Translations under genes and position numbers: made by a program
The notes under the pieces: model-generated
Databases searched by the model: none
What the model saw: only the letters and a program-made list of their open reading frames with translations
What the model was told of the DNA's origin: nothing
Part shown: positions 6,796 to 13,990 of the stretch, one piece after another
Numbering within the stretch: position 1 is the stretch's first letter
How the letters are laid out: every line of letters starts with the position of its first letter
Assembly: GCA_023259235.1 (NCBI GenBank)
Contig: JAHFQQ010000018.1
Location: 1-20,432 of the forward strand
DNA: 20,432 nucleotides
Reading direction: 5' to 3'
Source of the DNA: Polaromonas sp.
GTDB lineage: Bacteria; Pseudomonadota; Gammaproteobacteria; Burkholderiales; Burkholderiaceae_C

Positions 6796-7428
6796 ATGAT
6801 AAGAATTGGAATTGTGGATGACCATGCCATTGTGCGTTCGGGGCTCAAGCAGTTCTTTTCCGACCAGGTCGATTTACGCGTTGTCGGCGAGGCCGGCAGC
6901 GGCCGCGAGGCAATTGACCTGGTTCGCAACGTCGAGCTCGATATTCTGGTCATGGATCTGTCCATGCCAGGCCAGAGCGGCATCGATGCGATGGCCATGA
7001 TCCGCGCCAAGGCGCCTGACGTGGCCATTCTCATTTTGAGCGGCTACCCTGAGGAGCACTACGCCGTGAACCTGATTCGCCAGGGCGCCAGCGGCTACCT
7101 CAACAAGGAATGTGATCCGTCGGAGATCGTGGATGCCATCCGGGTGATTTCCCTGGGCAAGCGCTACATCACGCCGGCCGTGGCAGAACTGCTGGCGCAG
7201 CAATTGAACCGGCCGCATGACATGGCGGCCCACGAACAGCTGTCGGAACGGGAGTTTCAGGTTTTTCTCAAGCTGGCCAAGGGGGAAACGGCTGGCGACA
7301 TCGCGAAGGCGCTTTCCCTGAGCGTGAAAACCGTCAGCACCTACAGAACCCGTGTGATGGAAAAGATGAGCCTTGCCTCCAACAGCGATCTCACGTACTA
7401 CGCGCTGAAGAACAAGCTGATCGACTGA
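6796..7428 (+). CDS. NarL/LuxR-family response regulator
   Basis: A 210-residue two-domain regulator. The receiver domain (about 1-120) has acidic residues D8 and D9, phospho-acceptor D54 (VMDLSMPG), S82 and K104. The LuxR-type DNA-binding domain (about 146-210) contains LSEREFQVFLKLAKGETAGD and SVKTVSTYRTRVMEKM. The start ATG at 6796 is set by GGGAG 8 nt upstream and by the IRIGIVDDH receiver beginning; an upstream extension is unlikely. It is divergent from the histidine kinase across 132 bp, and the two almost certainly form a two-component pair. The stop lies 2 nt from the stop of the convergent receiver gene. Confidence 0.95.
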   Translation: MIRIGIVDDHAIVRSGLKQFFSDQVDLRVVGEAGSGREAIDLVRNVELDILVMDLSMPGQSGIDAMAMIRAKAPDVAILILSGYPEEHYAVNLIRQGASGYLNKECDPSEIVDAIRVISLGKRYITPAVAELLAQQLNRPHDMAAHEQLSEREFQVFLKLAKGETAGDIAKALSLSVKTVSTYRTRVMEKMSLASNSDLTYYALKNKLID

Positions 7429-7430
7429 TT

Positions 7431-7811
7431 TCAAGGAGCGATGGCGCTTTGCTGGTTGCAGTAGTCCACCAGGGCGTCAATTTCATTGGACTTGTCGAAA
7501 ACCGCGTCAACGCCCAATTGCTCGCATCTTCGGCGAACGTCCGCAGTGGCGTAGTTGCTCAGAACCACAACCTTTTGCCGCGATGGCCGATCCCGGCAGG
7601 CGGCCAGCACGCCCAGACCGCTGCCCTGTTTCAAAAACAGATCAACGATCGCCAAGTTCCATTCGGCACTATTTTCAGTCAGCCATGCCGTACCCTCATT
7701 TTCGGTTTCCGCAGTTCCCACGGTTACCACGCCAGCCAGCTCTTCCAGCGTCTCAATCAGGTTTTTGCGAATGGTTGGGTTGTCTTCAACGATGTAGGCT
7801 TTTAGTCGCAC
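7431..7811 (-). CDS. Stand-alone receiver-domain protein
   Basis: A 126-residue protein consisting only of a CheY-like receiver: E9 and D10 (IVEDNP), probable phospho-acceptor D57 (AIVDLFLKQGSG), S85 (VVLSNYA) and K107 (VFDKSNE). There is no output domain. It may act as a phosphate sink or competitor, or as an allosteric partner, for the neighbouring kinase (inference). It converges on the NarL-type regulator with only 2 nt between stop codons, so read-through or antisense interaction is possible. Its upstream gap contains a perfect GTAGGA/TCCTAC palindrome and an AT-rich TATATT hexamer. Confidence 0.92.
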   Translation of the reverse strand: MRLKAYIVEDNPTIRKNLIETLEELAGVVTVGTAETENEGTAWLTENSAEWNLAIVDLFLKQGSGLGVLAACRDRPSRQKVVVLSNYATADVRRRCEQLGVDAVFDKSNEIDALVDYCNQQSAIAP

Positions 7812-7941
7812 TGCGCGAATCCTGGTTTTTGATGGCGCGGACTTCGGCGTATGACGAAAGACCTAAAAATGCAGACACGCCTTCTTCTTTAATATATCTT
7901 TGCTGCGCCGCTGATTCTGCCAGTGACCGCATTCAATGCTT

Positions 7942-7957
7942 GTAGGATGTTTCCTAC
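7942..7957. promoter_or_regulatory. Perfect 6-bp-arm palindrome upstream of the receiver gene
   Basis: GTAGGA-TGTT-TCCTAC is an exact inverted repeat with a 4-nt spacer. It lies 130 nt upstream of the receiver gene and about 55 bp upstream of a minus-strand TATATT (-10-like) hexamer at 7891-7896. Spacing and symmetry suit a dimeric regulator such as the NarL-type protein next door. This is an inference, as no footprint is known. The rest of the 7812-7987 gap shows no gene. Confidence 0.45.
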
Positions 7958-7987
7958 GATGCGCCACGGCAACAAGCCAAAGCAGCC

Positions 7988-8737
7988 TTATCGGCTGCCG
8001 CAGACCGCGCATGCCGGGTTCCGCGCGAGTTTCATTTCGTTCCACGCCATGCTTTGGCCATCGAGCATCAGCAGTCGCCCGGTCAGCGGTTGCCCGACGC
8101 TGCACAGCAGCTTCAAGGCCTCGGCGGCCTGCACCGTGCCGATGATGCCGACCAGTGGCGCAAACACGCCCATGGTGGCGCAGCGGGCCTCCTCGAGCAG
8201 GTCCGACTCCGGAAACACGCAGGCATAGCACGGCGACCGCCCGCCGCGCGGGTCGAAGACGCTTACCTGCCCGTCAAAGCGGATAACGGCCCCCGAAACC
8301 AGCGGCTTGCGGTGCCTGACGCAGGCACGGTTGATGGCATGGCGGGTGGCAAAGTTGTCAGTGCAGTCGATTACCAGATCCGCATTGCGCGCCAGCTCGT
8401 CGAGCAGCTTGTCATCGGCGCGCTCGGTGACCGGGACAACTTTCACGTCCGGGTTGATGGCGGCAATTGCCCGCGCCACGGATGCCGCCTTGAACTCGCC
8501 GATGCTCGCCAGGTTATGGGCAATTTGCCGCTGCAGATTGGTGGCATCCACGCGGTCATGGTCAACAACGGTGATGTGGCCGATACCGGCACTGCCAATG
8601 TAAAGCGCCACCGGCGAGCCCAGACCGCCCGCGCCAATCATCAGAACCTTTGAGGAAAGAAGTCGTTCCTGGCCCTCAATGCCGATTTCGTCGAGCAGGA
8701 TGTGCCGGGAATAGCGGAGCAACTGGTCGTCGGTCAT
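7988..8737 (-). CDS. moeB: MoeB/ThiF-family adenylyltransferase (E1-like)
   Basis: A 249-residue E1-like enzyme that adenylates the C-terminal Gly-Gly of a ubiquitin-like sulfur carrier (MoaD or ThiS) for molybdopterin or thiamine synthesis. It shows the ATP-binding loop GAGGLG (35-40), D61, NLQR (67-70), K83 and CTDN (125-128). Zinc ligands are C170 and C173 (CYAC) with C243 and C246 (CAVC). C186 in RCATMG corresponds to the position of the ThiF cysteine that can link to ThiS. There is no C-terminal rhodanese domain. Position after ctpA (64 nt) fits the usual Burkholderiales gpmA-ctpA-moeB order. Choosing between MoeB, ThiF and HesA from sequence alone is not safe, as no carrier gene is nearby. 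Confidence 0.88.
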   Translation of the reverse strand: MTDDQLLRYSRHILLDEIGIEGQERLLSSKVLMIGAGGLGSPVALYIGSAGIGHITVVDHDRVDATNLQRQIAHNLASIGEFKAASVARAIAAINPDVKVVPVTERADDKLLDELARNADLVIDCTDNFATRHAINRACVRHRKPLVSGAVIRFDGQVSVFDPRGGRSPCYACVFPESDLLEEARCATMGVFAPLVGIIGTVQAAEALKLLCSVGQPLTGRLLMLDGQSMAWNEMKLARNPACAVCGSR

Positions 8738-8801
8738 GGAGCGGGAAATACAAGGACCAAGTTCGCTCTGGCGATGCCAGTCGGCCTGAGCGTGAGCGGA
8801 C

Positions 8802-10241
8802 TCAGTTTTCCTTTTTCTCGTTCTTGGGTTCGACCACGGCGGTCTTGCTGACCAGCACCGGGCGGCCTTTGAGCTGATTGATGGCCTGCGCCAACTGAAA
8901 GTCCTTGTCGCTGCCCAGCTCCGGCGGCCGAAGCTGCTCGGGGGTCTTTTTGGCCTCTTGCTCCAGACGCTTCAAGGCGTCTTCCTGGGCTTTCTCGCGT
9001 CCTGCGTCCTTGACCTCAACGCCCTGGCCGTTGTCCAGGTGCTTCTCAAGATCGGCTTCACGAATGCGTAGCGCGGCAAACGGACTGCCCTCGGCGGTGT
9101 CATCGACCATCACGTCCGGAACGATGCCGCGCGCCTGGATCGACCTGCCGCTGGGCGTGTAATAGCGCGCAGTGGTCAGTTTGATGCCGGTGTCGGGGCC
9201 CAGCGGGCGTACGGTCTGGACCGAACCCTTGCCGAAGGTCTGGTGGCCCATGATGGTGCCACGCTTGTAATCCTGAAGGGCGCCCGCCACAATCTCGCTG
9301 GCCGACGCCGAGCCCTCATTGACCAGCACCACCAGCGGGACACTTTTGAGCGCTGCGGGCAAGCCCTTGAGGGAATCGGAATTGCCGCGGCCCTGGTAAA
9401 ACTCCGGCGCGGCCTTGTAGGTGAATTTGCTTTCAGGCAGCTGGCCGTTGGTGGAGACCACGGTCACGTTTTCGGGCAGGAAAGCCGCCGACACCGCAAC
9501 CGCCGCATCCAGCAAGCCACCGGGGTCGTTGCGCAGGTCCAGCACCAGGCCTTTGAGGTTGGGTTCGCGCTTGTAGATTTCCTCGATTTTGGCGACAAAA
9601 TCGTCGACCGTGCGTTCCTGGAACTGGCTCAGCCGAATCCAGGCATAGCCGGGTTCCACGACCTTGCCGCGAACCGATTGCGTGCGAATTTCCTCGCGCG
9701 TGATGGTCACCGGGAAGGTCCGGTTTTCACTCTTGCGGAAAATGGTCAGCCGCACCTTGGTCTGGGGCTCGCCGCGCATTTTCTTGACCGCGTCGTTCAG
9801 GCTCAAGCCCTTGACGGCGGTATCGTCAATCCGGGTGATCAGGTCGTTGGGCTTCAGGCCGGCCCGGTCGGCGGGCGAGCCTTCAATTGGAGAGATCACC
9901 TTGACCAGCCCGTCTTCCTGCGAAATTTCGATGCCGACGCCGACAAAGCGGCCCGTGGTGCCTTCGCGAAATTCCTTGAACGATTTCTTGTCGAAATAGA
10001 CCGAGTGCGGGTCCAGGCTCGAAACCATGCCGGAAATGGCATCGGTGATGAGCTTTTTCTCGTCAACCGGCTCTACATAGTCGGACTTGACCATCCCGAA
10101 GACGGCGGCGAACTGCTGCAGCTCTTCAAGTGGCAGCGGCGCTAGGCCGCCGCGCGCGATGGCTTGCAATTGCACCGTGGTGAGGGCCCCGGCCACGACA
10201 CCAACTGAAATCCACCCTGCGATCTTGAGCTTTTGACCCAT
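8802..10241 (-). CDS. ctpA: S41-family C-terminal processing peptidase
   Basis: A 479-residue serine protease exported by an N-terminal signal or anchor (LKIAGWISVGVVAGALTTVQLQ). It has an N-terminal helical region, a PDZ domain (about 98-180; GRFVGVGIEISQEDG, ADRAGLKPNDLI) and the S41 core. The catalytic Ser/Lys dyad is S313 (GSASASEIVAG) and K338 (TFGKGSVQT), 25 residues apart as in the family. It acts in the periplasm on C-termini of envelope proteins or cell-wall hydrolases. The start MGQKLKIAG at 10241 is chosen by family beginning; an upstream frame extension to 10304 is unlikely. The C-terminus is charged (EPKNEKKEN). It lies 210 nt downstream of gpmA on the same strand. Confidence 0.95.
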   Translation of the reverse strand: MGQKLKIAGWISVGVVAGALTTVQLQAIARGGLAPLPLEELQQFAAVFGMVKSDYVEPVDEKKLITDAISGMVSSLDPHSVYFDKKSFKEFREGTTGRFVGVGIEISQEDGLVKVISPIEGSPADRAGLKPNDLITRIDDTAVKGLSLNDAVKKMRGEPQTKVRLTIFRKSENRTFPVTITREEIRTQSVRGKVVEPGYAWIRLSQFQERTVDDFVAKIEEIYKREPNLKGLVLDLRNDPGGLLDAAVAVSAAFLPENVTVVSTNGQLPESKFTYKAAPEFYQGRGNSDSLKGLPAALKSVPLVVLVNEGSASASEIVAGALQDYKRGTIMGHQTFGKGSVQTVRPLGPDTGIKLTTARYYTPSGRSIQARGIVPDVMVDDTAEGSPFAALRIREADLEKHLDNGQGVEVKDAGREKAQEDALKRLEQEAKKTPEQLRPPELGSDKDFQLAQAINQLKGRPVLVSKTAVVEPKNEKKEN

Positions 10242-10320
10242 AAAAACACTTTCATAAACCGGTTGAGGAACCCATGCCCTCAGTATGACTGATGCAATAT
10301 ACACCTTGGAGAAAAGCCCC

Positions 10321-10346
10321 GGGCCTCAGTTCCTTCGCCGAGGCCC
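10321..10346 (-). terminator. Possible terminator downstream of gpmA
   Basis: GGGCCTC (10321-10327) pairs with GAGGCCC (10340-10346) around a 12-nt loop. On the minus strand the stem is followed by GGGGCTTTTCTCC, a short T-run. It sits about 105 nt downstream of the gpmA stop and about 80 nt upstream of ctpA. The T-run is short, so it could equally be a leader hairpin of ctpA. Confidence 0.35.
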
Positions 10347-10451
10347 CGCAGCACGGGAAAAGCATGGCAGGCGCCGACTTTTACCGGACTTTTACAATAA
10401 ATCGCGCCATGGACCGCTCGGGACGGAGGCTGCGCGGCCGGCGGCCCCCCC

Positions 10452-11204
10452 TCATGCGGAAGCGGCCCTGCCCTGTTGGCCCACCGCTGCCGCGGCCCTG
10501 GCAGCCGCTTCGCCATTGCCCAGGTAGTAATGGCGCAGTGGCTGGAGCGCGGCGTCCAGTTCATACACCAGCGGAATGCCATTGGGGATGTTCAAGCCCA
10601 CGATGTCGCTGTCGGAGATGTGGTCCAGGTGCTTGATCAGTGCCCGCATGGAGTTGCCGTGGGCCACTACCAGGATGCGCCTGCCGGCCTTGATGGCAGG
10701 AGCCATGGATTCATTCCAGAACGGCAGCACGCGCGCTACCGTGTCTTTCAGGCACTCGGTCAGCGGTACCTGTTCGGGCGGCAGTTTGGCGTAGCGCGGG
10801 TCGTCGCGCTCACAGCGTTCGTCTGCGGGGTCCAGTGGCGGCGGAGCAATGTCGTAGCTGCGGCGCCAGACCAGCACCTGCTGGTCGCCATATTTTTTGG
10901 CGGTCTCGGCCTTGTTCAACCCTTGCAGGGCGCCGTAATGCCGCTCGTTGAGCCGCCAGTTGTGCACCACGGGCAGCCAGGTGCGGTCCAGTTCGTCGAG
11001 GACATGCCAGAGTGTGCGGGTGGCGCGCTTGAGCACGCTGGTGCAGGCTAGGTCGAAGTCATAACCCTCCTCTTTGAGCAGTTTGCCCGCATTTTTGGCC
11101 TGTTCGATGCCGGTTTCCGTGAGATCGACATCGGTCCAGCCGGTGAACTGGTTGTCAAGGTTCCAGGTCGATTCACCGTGGCGGATGAGCACGAGTTTAT
11201 GCAT
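10452..11204 (-). CDS. gpmA: 2,3-bisphosphoglycerate-dependent phosphoglycerate mutase
   Basis: A 250-residue protein, the same length as E. coli GpmA, interconverting 3- and 2-phosphoglycerate in glycolysis and gluconeogenesis. The phosphohistidine is H9 in LIRHGES. Other active-site residues are R60 (LKRATRT), E87 and R88 (NERHYG) and H182 (AHGNSMRA). The GLNKAETAKKYG and IPNGIPLVYEL segments are diagnostic of the cofactor-dependent family. The C-terminus is an Ala-rich tail (GEAAARAAAAVGQQG). The start is MHKLVLIRHGE at 11204; a longer frame to 11309 is not supported by the family. No clear Shine-Dalgarno is seen. It is divergent from the rhodanese gene over 137 bp. Confidence 0.97.
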   Translation of the reverse strand: MHKLVLIRHGESTWNLDNQFTGWTDVDLTETGIEQAKNAGKLLKEEGYDFDLACTSVLKRATRTLWHVLDELDRTWLPVVHNWRLNERHYGALQGLNKAETAKKYGDQQVLVWRRSYDIAPPPLDPADERCERDDPRYAKLPPEQVPLTECLKDTVARVLPFWNESMAPAIKAGRRILVVAHGNSMRALIKHLDHISDSDIVGLNIPNGIPLVYELDAALQPLRHYYLGNGEAAARAAAAVGQQGRAASA

Positions 11205-11341
11205 GGCGTGGAGAGTCTGAATTGAATTGGGATGGAAAATCGAAACCAGGACGGCCGAGCGGCAAAACGGCGGCCCGCACGCGGGTTTTGCCCTCCATTC
11301 TAGAATCACCCGCTAGGTGAATAATACGTAAAGGGTACAAA

Positions 11342-11752
11342 GTGAAGTTTCTGATTGATAACTGGATGCTGATTGCGGTCGCGCTGGCCTCTGGCGGCAT
11401 GCTGTTCTGGCCCATGATTTCAAGCGGCATGAATGCCGGCGCACTGAGCGCCAGCGCCGCCGTGCAACTGATCAACCGCGAAAAAGCCGTGGTGGTGGAT
11501 GTCTGCGAAGCCAATGAATTCGCGGCGGGCCATGTCACGGGCGCCAAAAACGTGCCGCTTGGCGAGCTTGAAGCCAGACTTCCCGGCCTGGCCAAGAACA
11601 AGGCCGTGCCGCTGATCATGGTGTGCGCCAGTGGCGCGCGCTCCAGCCGCGCTGTCGCCATCGCCAAAAAACTTGGCTACCAGCAGGCTCAATCGCTGGG
11701 CGGCGGGCTCAAGGCGTGGAAAGACGCCAACCTTCCTGTTGAAAAGAGCTGA
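11342..11752 (+). CDS. Membrane-anchored rhodanese-domain protein
   Basis: A 136-residue protein with an N-terminal transmembrane anchor (about 8-28) and one rhodanese domain (about 36-133). The active-site loop is VCASGARSS with catalytic C95, which carries persulfide in this family. The usual VDVRE motif reads VDVCEANEFAAGH, with Cys replacing Arg at position 55. This gives a second cysteine that could matter for redox chemistry (inference). The start is GTG at 11342, with AAAGGG upstream. It begins a plus-strand set with grxC, secB and gpsA, an arrangement known in Burkholderiales. Confidence 0.93.
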   Translation: MKFLIDNWMLIAVALASGGMLFWPMISSGMNAGALSASAAVQLINREKAVVVDVCEANEFAAGHVTGAKNVPLGELEARLPGLAKNKAVPLIMVCASGARSSRAVAIAKKLGYQQAQSLGGGLKAWKDANLPVEKS

Positions 11753-11759
11753 AACAACG

Positions 11760-11799
11760 CGAGGTTGCCTGCGGCCTGGTCCTGCCCGGCCAAACCTCG
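11760..11799. other. Stem-loop between rhodanese and grxC genes
   Basis: CGAGGTT (11760-11766) pairs with AACCTCG (11793-11799). Some additional GCC/GGC pairing is possible inside the 26-nt loop. There is no T-run after it, so it is not a classic terminator. It starts 8 nt after the rhodanese stop and may act as an mRNA-processing or stability element (inference). Confidence 0.35.
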
Positions 11800-11853
11800 T
11801 AACCATTATCAACTTGCCGCGCCCGGCATTTGCCGGCACCAGCCGGAGATTCC

Positions 11854-12117
11854 ATGCAACCCGTCAAGATATACACCACCGCGACCTGTCCCTACTGCAT
11901 TCACGCCAAACAGTTGCTCACCGAGCGCGGCGTGACCGAACTCAATGAAATTCGGGTCGACCGGGAGCCCGGCGAGCGCCAGAAAATGATGGAGATCACG
12001 GGCCGGCGCACGGTGCCGCAAATTTTCATTGGCGATACCCATGTTGGCGGCTGCGATGACCTGGTGGCGCTTGACGGCCGGGGCGGCCTGCTACCGCTGC
12101 TGAACGCAGCGACCTGA
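11854..12117 (+). CDS. grxC: Glutaredoxin 3
   Basis: An 87-residue dithiol glutaredoxin with active site CPYC (C12, C15). The glutathione-binding motif TVP (53-55) and GGCDDL (65-70) are present, as in class I glutaredoxins. It uses glutathione to reduce cytoplasmic disulfides and glutathionylated proteins. The start at 11854 (MQPVKIYTTATCPYC) is set by GGAG about 6 nt upstream; the extra eight residues of a longer frame are unlikely. It lies 101 nt downstream of the rhodanese gene and 165 nt upstream of secB. The grxC-secB adjacency is widespread in proteobacteria. Confidence 0.96.
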   Translation: MQPVKIYTTATCPYCIHAKQLLTERGVTELNEIRVDREPGERQKMMEITGRRTVPQIFIGDTHVGGCDDLVALDGRGGLLPLLNAAT

Positions 12118-12282
12118 CGCGCCGTTTTCCGGTACGAATCAATCCACCCGCGCGTAGCGGTGCGCCAAGGATGGCGGATCGCCCTTTTTGCCTGAGATAA
12201 TGCGCTCTTGCCTGGCGCGGCGGATAATTCCGCGCGGCGGGCCTCGCCAACCCTTTTTTCCCCCATACCCCGAAAGAGCACC

Positions 12283-12753
12283 ATGGCCGAAGCCAATCTT
12301 GACCCCGTATTCCTGATCCAGCGCGTTTACCTCAAGGATGTGTCGCTTGAGCAACCCAATTCCCCGGAGATTCTCCTGAATCAGGAGCAGCCCGTCCTTG
12401 ACATTCAACTCGGCGTGAACACCGCGTCGGTGTCCGAGGGCCTCTATGAAGTCAGCGTGACGGCGACCATCCACACCAAGATCGCCGACAAAACGGTGTT
12501 TCTGGTTGAGGCCAAGCAGGCTGGCATTTTTGAGATCCGCAATGTCGAGGGCGATCAGCTTGGTGCCATTCTGGGGATTGCCTGCCCGCAAATTGTCTAT
12601 CCCTACCTGCGCGGCAATGTCGCCGACGTGATCCAGCGCGGCGGTTTTCCTCCCGTGCACATGGCCGAAATCAACTTCCAGGCCATGTACGAGCAGCAGC
12701 AGGCACAGGCCAGCGCCGCAGCAGCGCAGGCCGCGCCGCAAATCATCGTTTAA
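12283..12753 (+). CDS. secB: Protein-export chaperone SecB
   Basis: A 156-residue tetrameric cytoplasmic chaperone that keeps Sec precursors unfolded and delivers them to SecA. Diagnostic stretches are FLIQRVYLKDVSLEQPNSPE, VSVTATIHTK, VFLVEAKQAGIFEI, LGIACPQIVYPYLRG, and VIQRGGFPPVHMAEINFQAMYEQQ. The C-terminus is a flexible Ala/Gln tail (QAQASAAAAQAAPQIIV). The start at 12283 matches the family beginning (MAEAN); a longer frame to 12208 is rejected. It is 42 nt before gpsA and probably cotranscribed with it. The 165-bp gap upstream has a GATAAT hexamer near 12196 but no clear -35. Confidence 0.97.
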   Translation: MAEANLDPVFLIQRVYLKDVSLEQPNSPEILLNQEQPVLDIQLGVNTASVSEGLYEVSVTATIHTKIADKTVFLVEAKQAGIFEIRNVEGDQLGAILGIACPQIVYPYLRGNVADVIQRGGFPPVHMAEINFQAMYEQQQAQASAAAAQAAPQIIV

Positions 12754-12795
12754 GGCCCCGGCCAAGGTGCTGCCCGCTCCTGCCGGCTTGTAGCC

Positions 12796-13827
12796 ATGAA
12801 GATTGTTGTGATCGGTGCCGGTGCCTGGGGCACGGCACTGGCGGTTAACGCTGCGTCCAGGAATCAGGTGACGCTGTGGGCGCGCGACGCGGCGCTGGTC
12901 GCGGCACTGCAAGGCGGGCGTACCAACGCGCGCTACCTGCCCGGCATCGCCTTGCCCGACGGTCTGGCGGTGCAAGGCGGTACACCGGCGTCGCTGGCCG
13001 AGGCCGTCCGCGGCCAGGACCTCATCATGCTGGCAACGCCGGTCTCAGCGGCGCGCGGCTTGTTCTACAGCCTGCGCAACGTCAGCGCGCCGCTGGCGTG
13101 GCTGAGCAAGGGCTTTGAGGCCGCGCTTGCGGCAACGCCTGTTGGGGCCCAAACTTCAGCATCATTTGGGCTTCTGGTCCACGAAATACGGGCGCAGGCA
13201 GCTATTAATTTAAGAGCAGGTGTACTCAGCGGCCCGAGCTTCGCACTGGAAGTGGCGCGCGGCCAGCCGACGGCGCTGGTGGCTGCCAGCGAACACGGCG
13301 CGGTGCGTAATGCACTGGTGGCGGCGTTTCACGGCCCCACCCTGCGTGTGTACGCCAGTGACGACGTCGTCGGCGTCGAGGTCGGTGGCGCGGTCAAGAA
13401 TGTGCTGGCCATTGCCGCGGGCCTGTGCGACGGCCTGCAGCTGGGCTTGAATGCCCGTGCCGCGCTGATCACGCGCGGGCTGGCAGAAATGACGCGGCTG
13501 GGCGTTGCGCTCGGCGCCCGCGCCGAAACCTTCACCGGCCTGTCGGGGCTGGGCGACTTGGTGCTGACCGCCACCGGAGACCTCAGTCGCAATCGCAAGG
13601 TGGGCTTGCTGCTGGCGCAGGGCAAAACCCTGGCCGAGGCAGTCGAGTCGCTCGGCCATGTGGCCGAGGGCGTCTATTGCGCCCGCACGGTGGTGCAACG
13701 CGCTGCCGGTCTGGGCGTGGAGATGCCGATTGCGCAGGGCGTGGTGGCACTGCTCAACGGCCAGCTCAAGCCCACCGAGGCCGTGGCCGCTTTGATGGGG
13801 CGTGAGCCCACTGTGGAACTGGCCTGA
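12796..13827 (+). CDS. gpsA: Glycerol-3-phosphate dehydrogenase [NAD(P)+]
   Basis: A 343-residue cytosolic enzyme reducing dihydroxyacetone phosphate to sn-glycerol 3-phosphate for phospholipid synthesis. The N-terminal Rossmann motif is GAGAWGTALA (7-16). KGFEA (105-109), LSGPSFALEVARG (144-156), EVGGAVKNVLAIAAGLCDGL with the catalytic Lys, and LSGLGDLVLTATGDLSRNR are all present. The segment between KGFEA and LSGPSF is about 11 residues longer than in E. coli. Residues about 118-142 are encoded by repeat copy 3, read in frame without a stop. The second half of that segment (GLLVHEIRAQ) still resembles the native helix. No strong ribosome binding site is seen; translation may be coupled to secB, 42 nt upstream. 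Confidence 0.96.
   Translation: MKIVVIGAGAWGTALAVNAASRNQVTLWARDAALVAALQGGRTNARYLPGIALPDGLAVQGGTPASLAEAVRGQDLIMLATPVSAARGLFYSLRNVSAPLAWLSKGFEAALAATPVGAQTSASFGLLVHEIRAQAAINLRAGVLSGPSFALEVARGQPTALVAASEHGAVRNALVAAFHGPTLRVYASDDVVGVEVGGAVKNVLAIAAGLCDGLQLGLNARAALITRGLAEMTRLGVALGARAETFTGLSGLGDLVLTATGDLSRNRKVGLLLAQGKTLAEAVESLGHVAEGVYCARTVVQRAAGLGVEMPIAQGVVALLNGQLKPTEAVAALMGREPTVELA
13147..13219 (-). repeat. Palindromic repeat, copy 3, in frame inside gpsA
   Basis: The minus strand reads CTGCTCTTAAATTAATAGCT followed by GCCTGCGCCCGT, then a tail GGACCAGAAGCCCAAATG. Positions 13188-13211 match copy 1 (574-597) over 24 of 24 bases. GCCCAAA (13147-13153) and TTTGGGC (13165-13171) form a perfect 7-bp stem at the tail end. 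The frame through it has no stop and encodes about residues 118-142 of GpsA. Confidence 0.85.
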
Positions 13828-13886
13828 AAGCCGGCTTCAGGCGGCCTCGCGCTGAGCGCGGCTGTCTGATCACTGGTGCCGCTTGA

Positions 13887-13952
13887 TTTTTTAAGTCAAA
13901 TCGCTTGCCAGCCCAAGCAGAACAGCCATAAGTAGCTATCAAGATATGAGCA
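13887..13952 (-). repeat. Palindromic repeat, copy 4 (gpsA-panC gap), divergent
   Basis: The minus strand reads TTGCTCATATCTTGATAGCT followed by ACTTATGGCTGTTCTG, then a tail ending CAAGCGATTTGACTTAAAA. It shares the GCT-n-ATAGCT core and the position of the tail with the other copies but differs in the middle. It occupies much of the 163-bp gap between the convergent gpsA and panC genes. I see no gene in the rest of that gap. Confidence 0.55.
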
Positions 13953-13990
13953 ACAAAAGTGCTATCGGATGAACGCCCCGATGTGCTGCG

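Noticed and set aside
9243..10145. Plus-strand open frame of 300 codons
   Set aside because: It is antisense to the well-supported ctpA gene; the translated product shows no domain and its length follows from high GC.
12139..12975. Minus-strand open frame of 278 codons spanning the secB-gpsA start region
   Set aside because: It is antisense to two certain genes, with no domain pattern.
13828..13990. CRISPR or IS remnant in the gpsA-panC gap
   Set aside because: The inverted sequences are explained by one divergent copy of the repeat family; there are no direct-repeat/spacer units and no transposase fragment.
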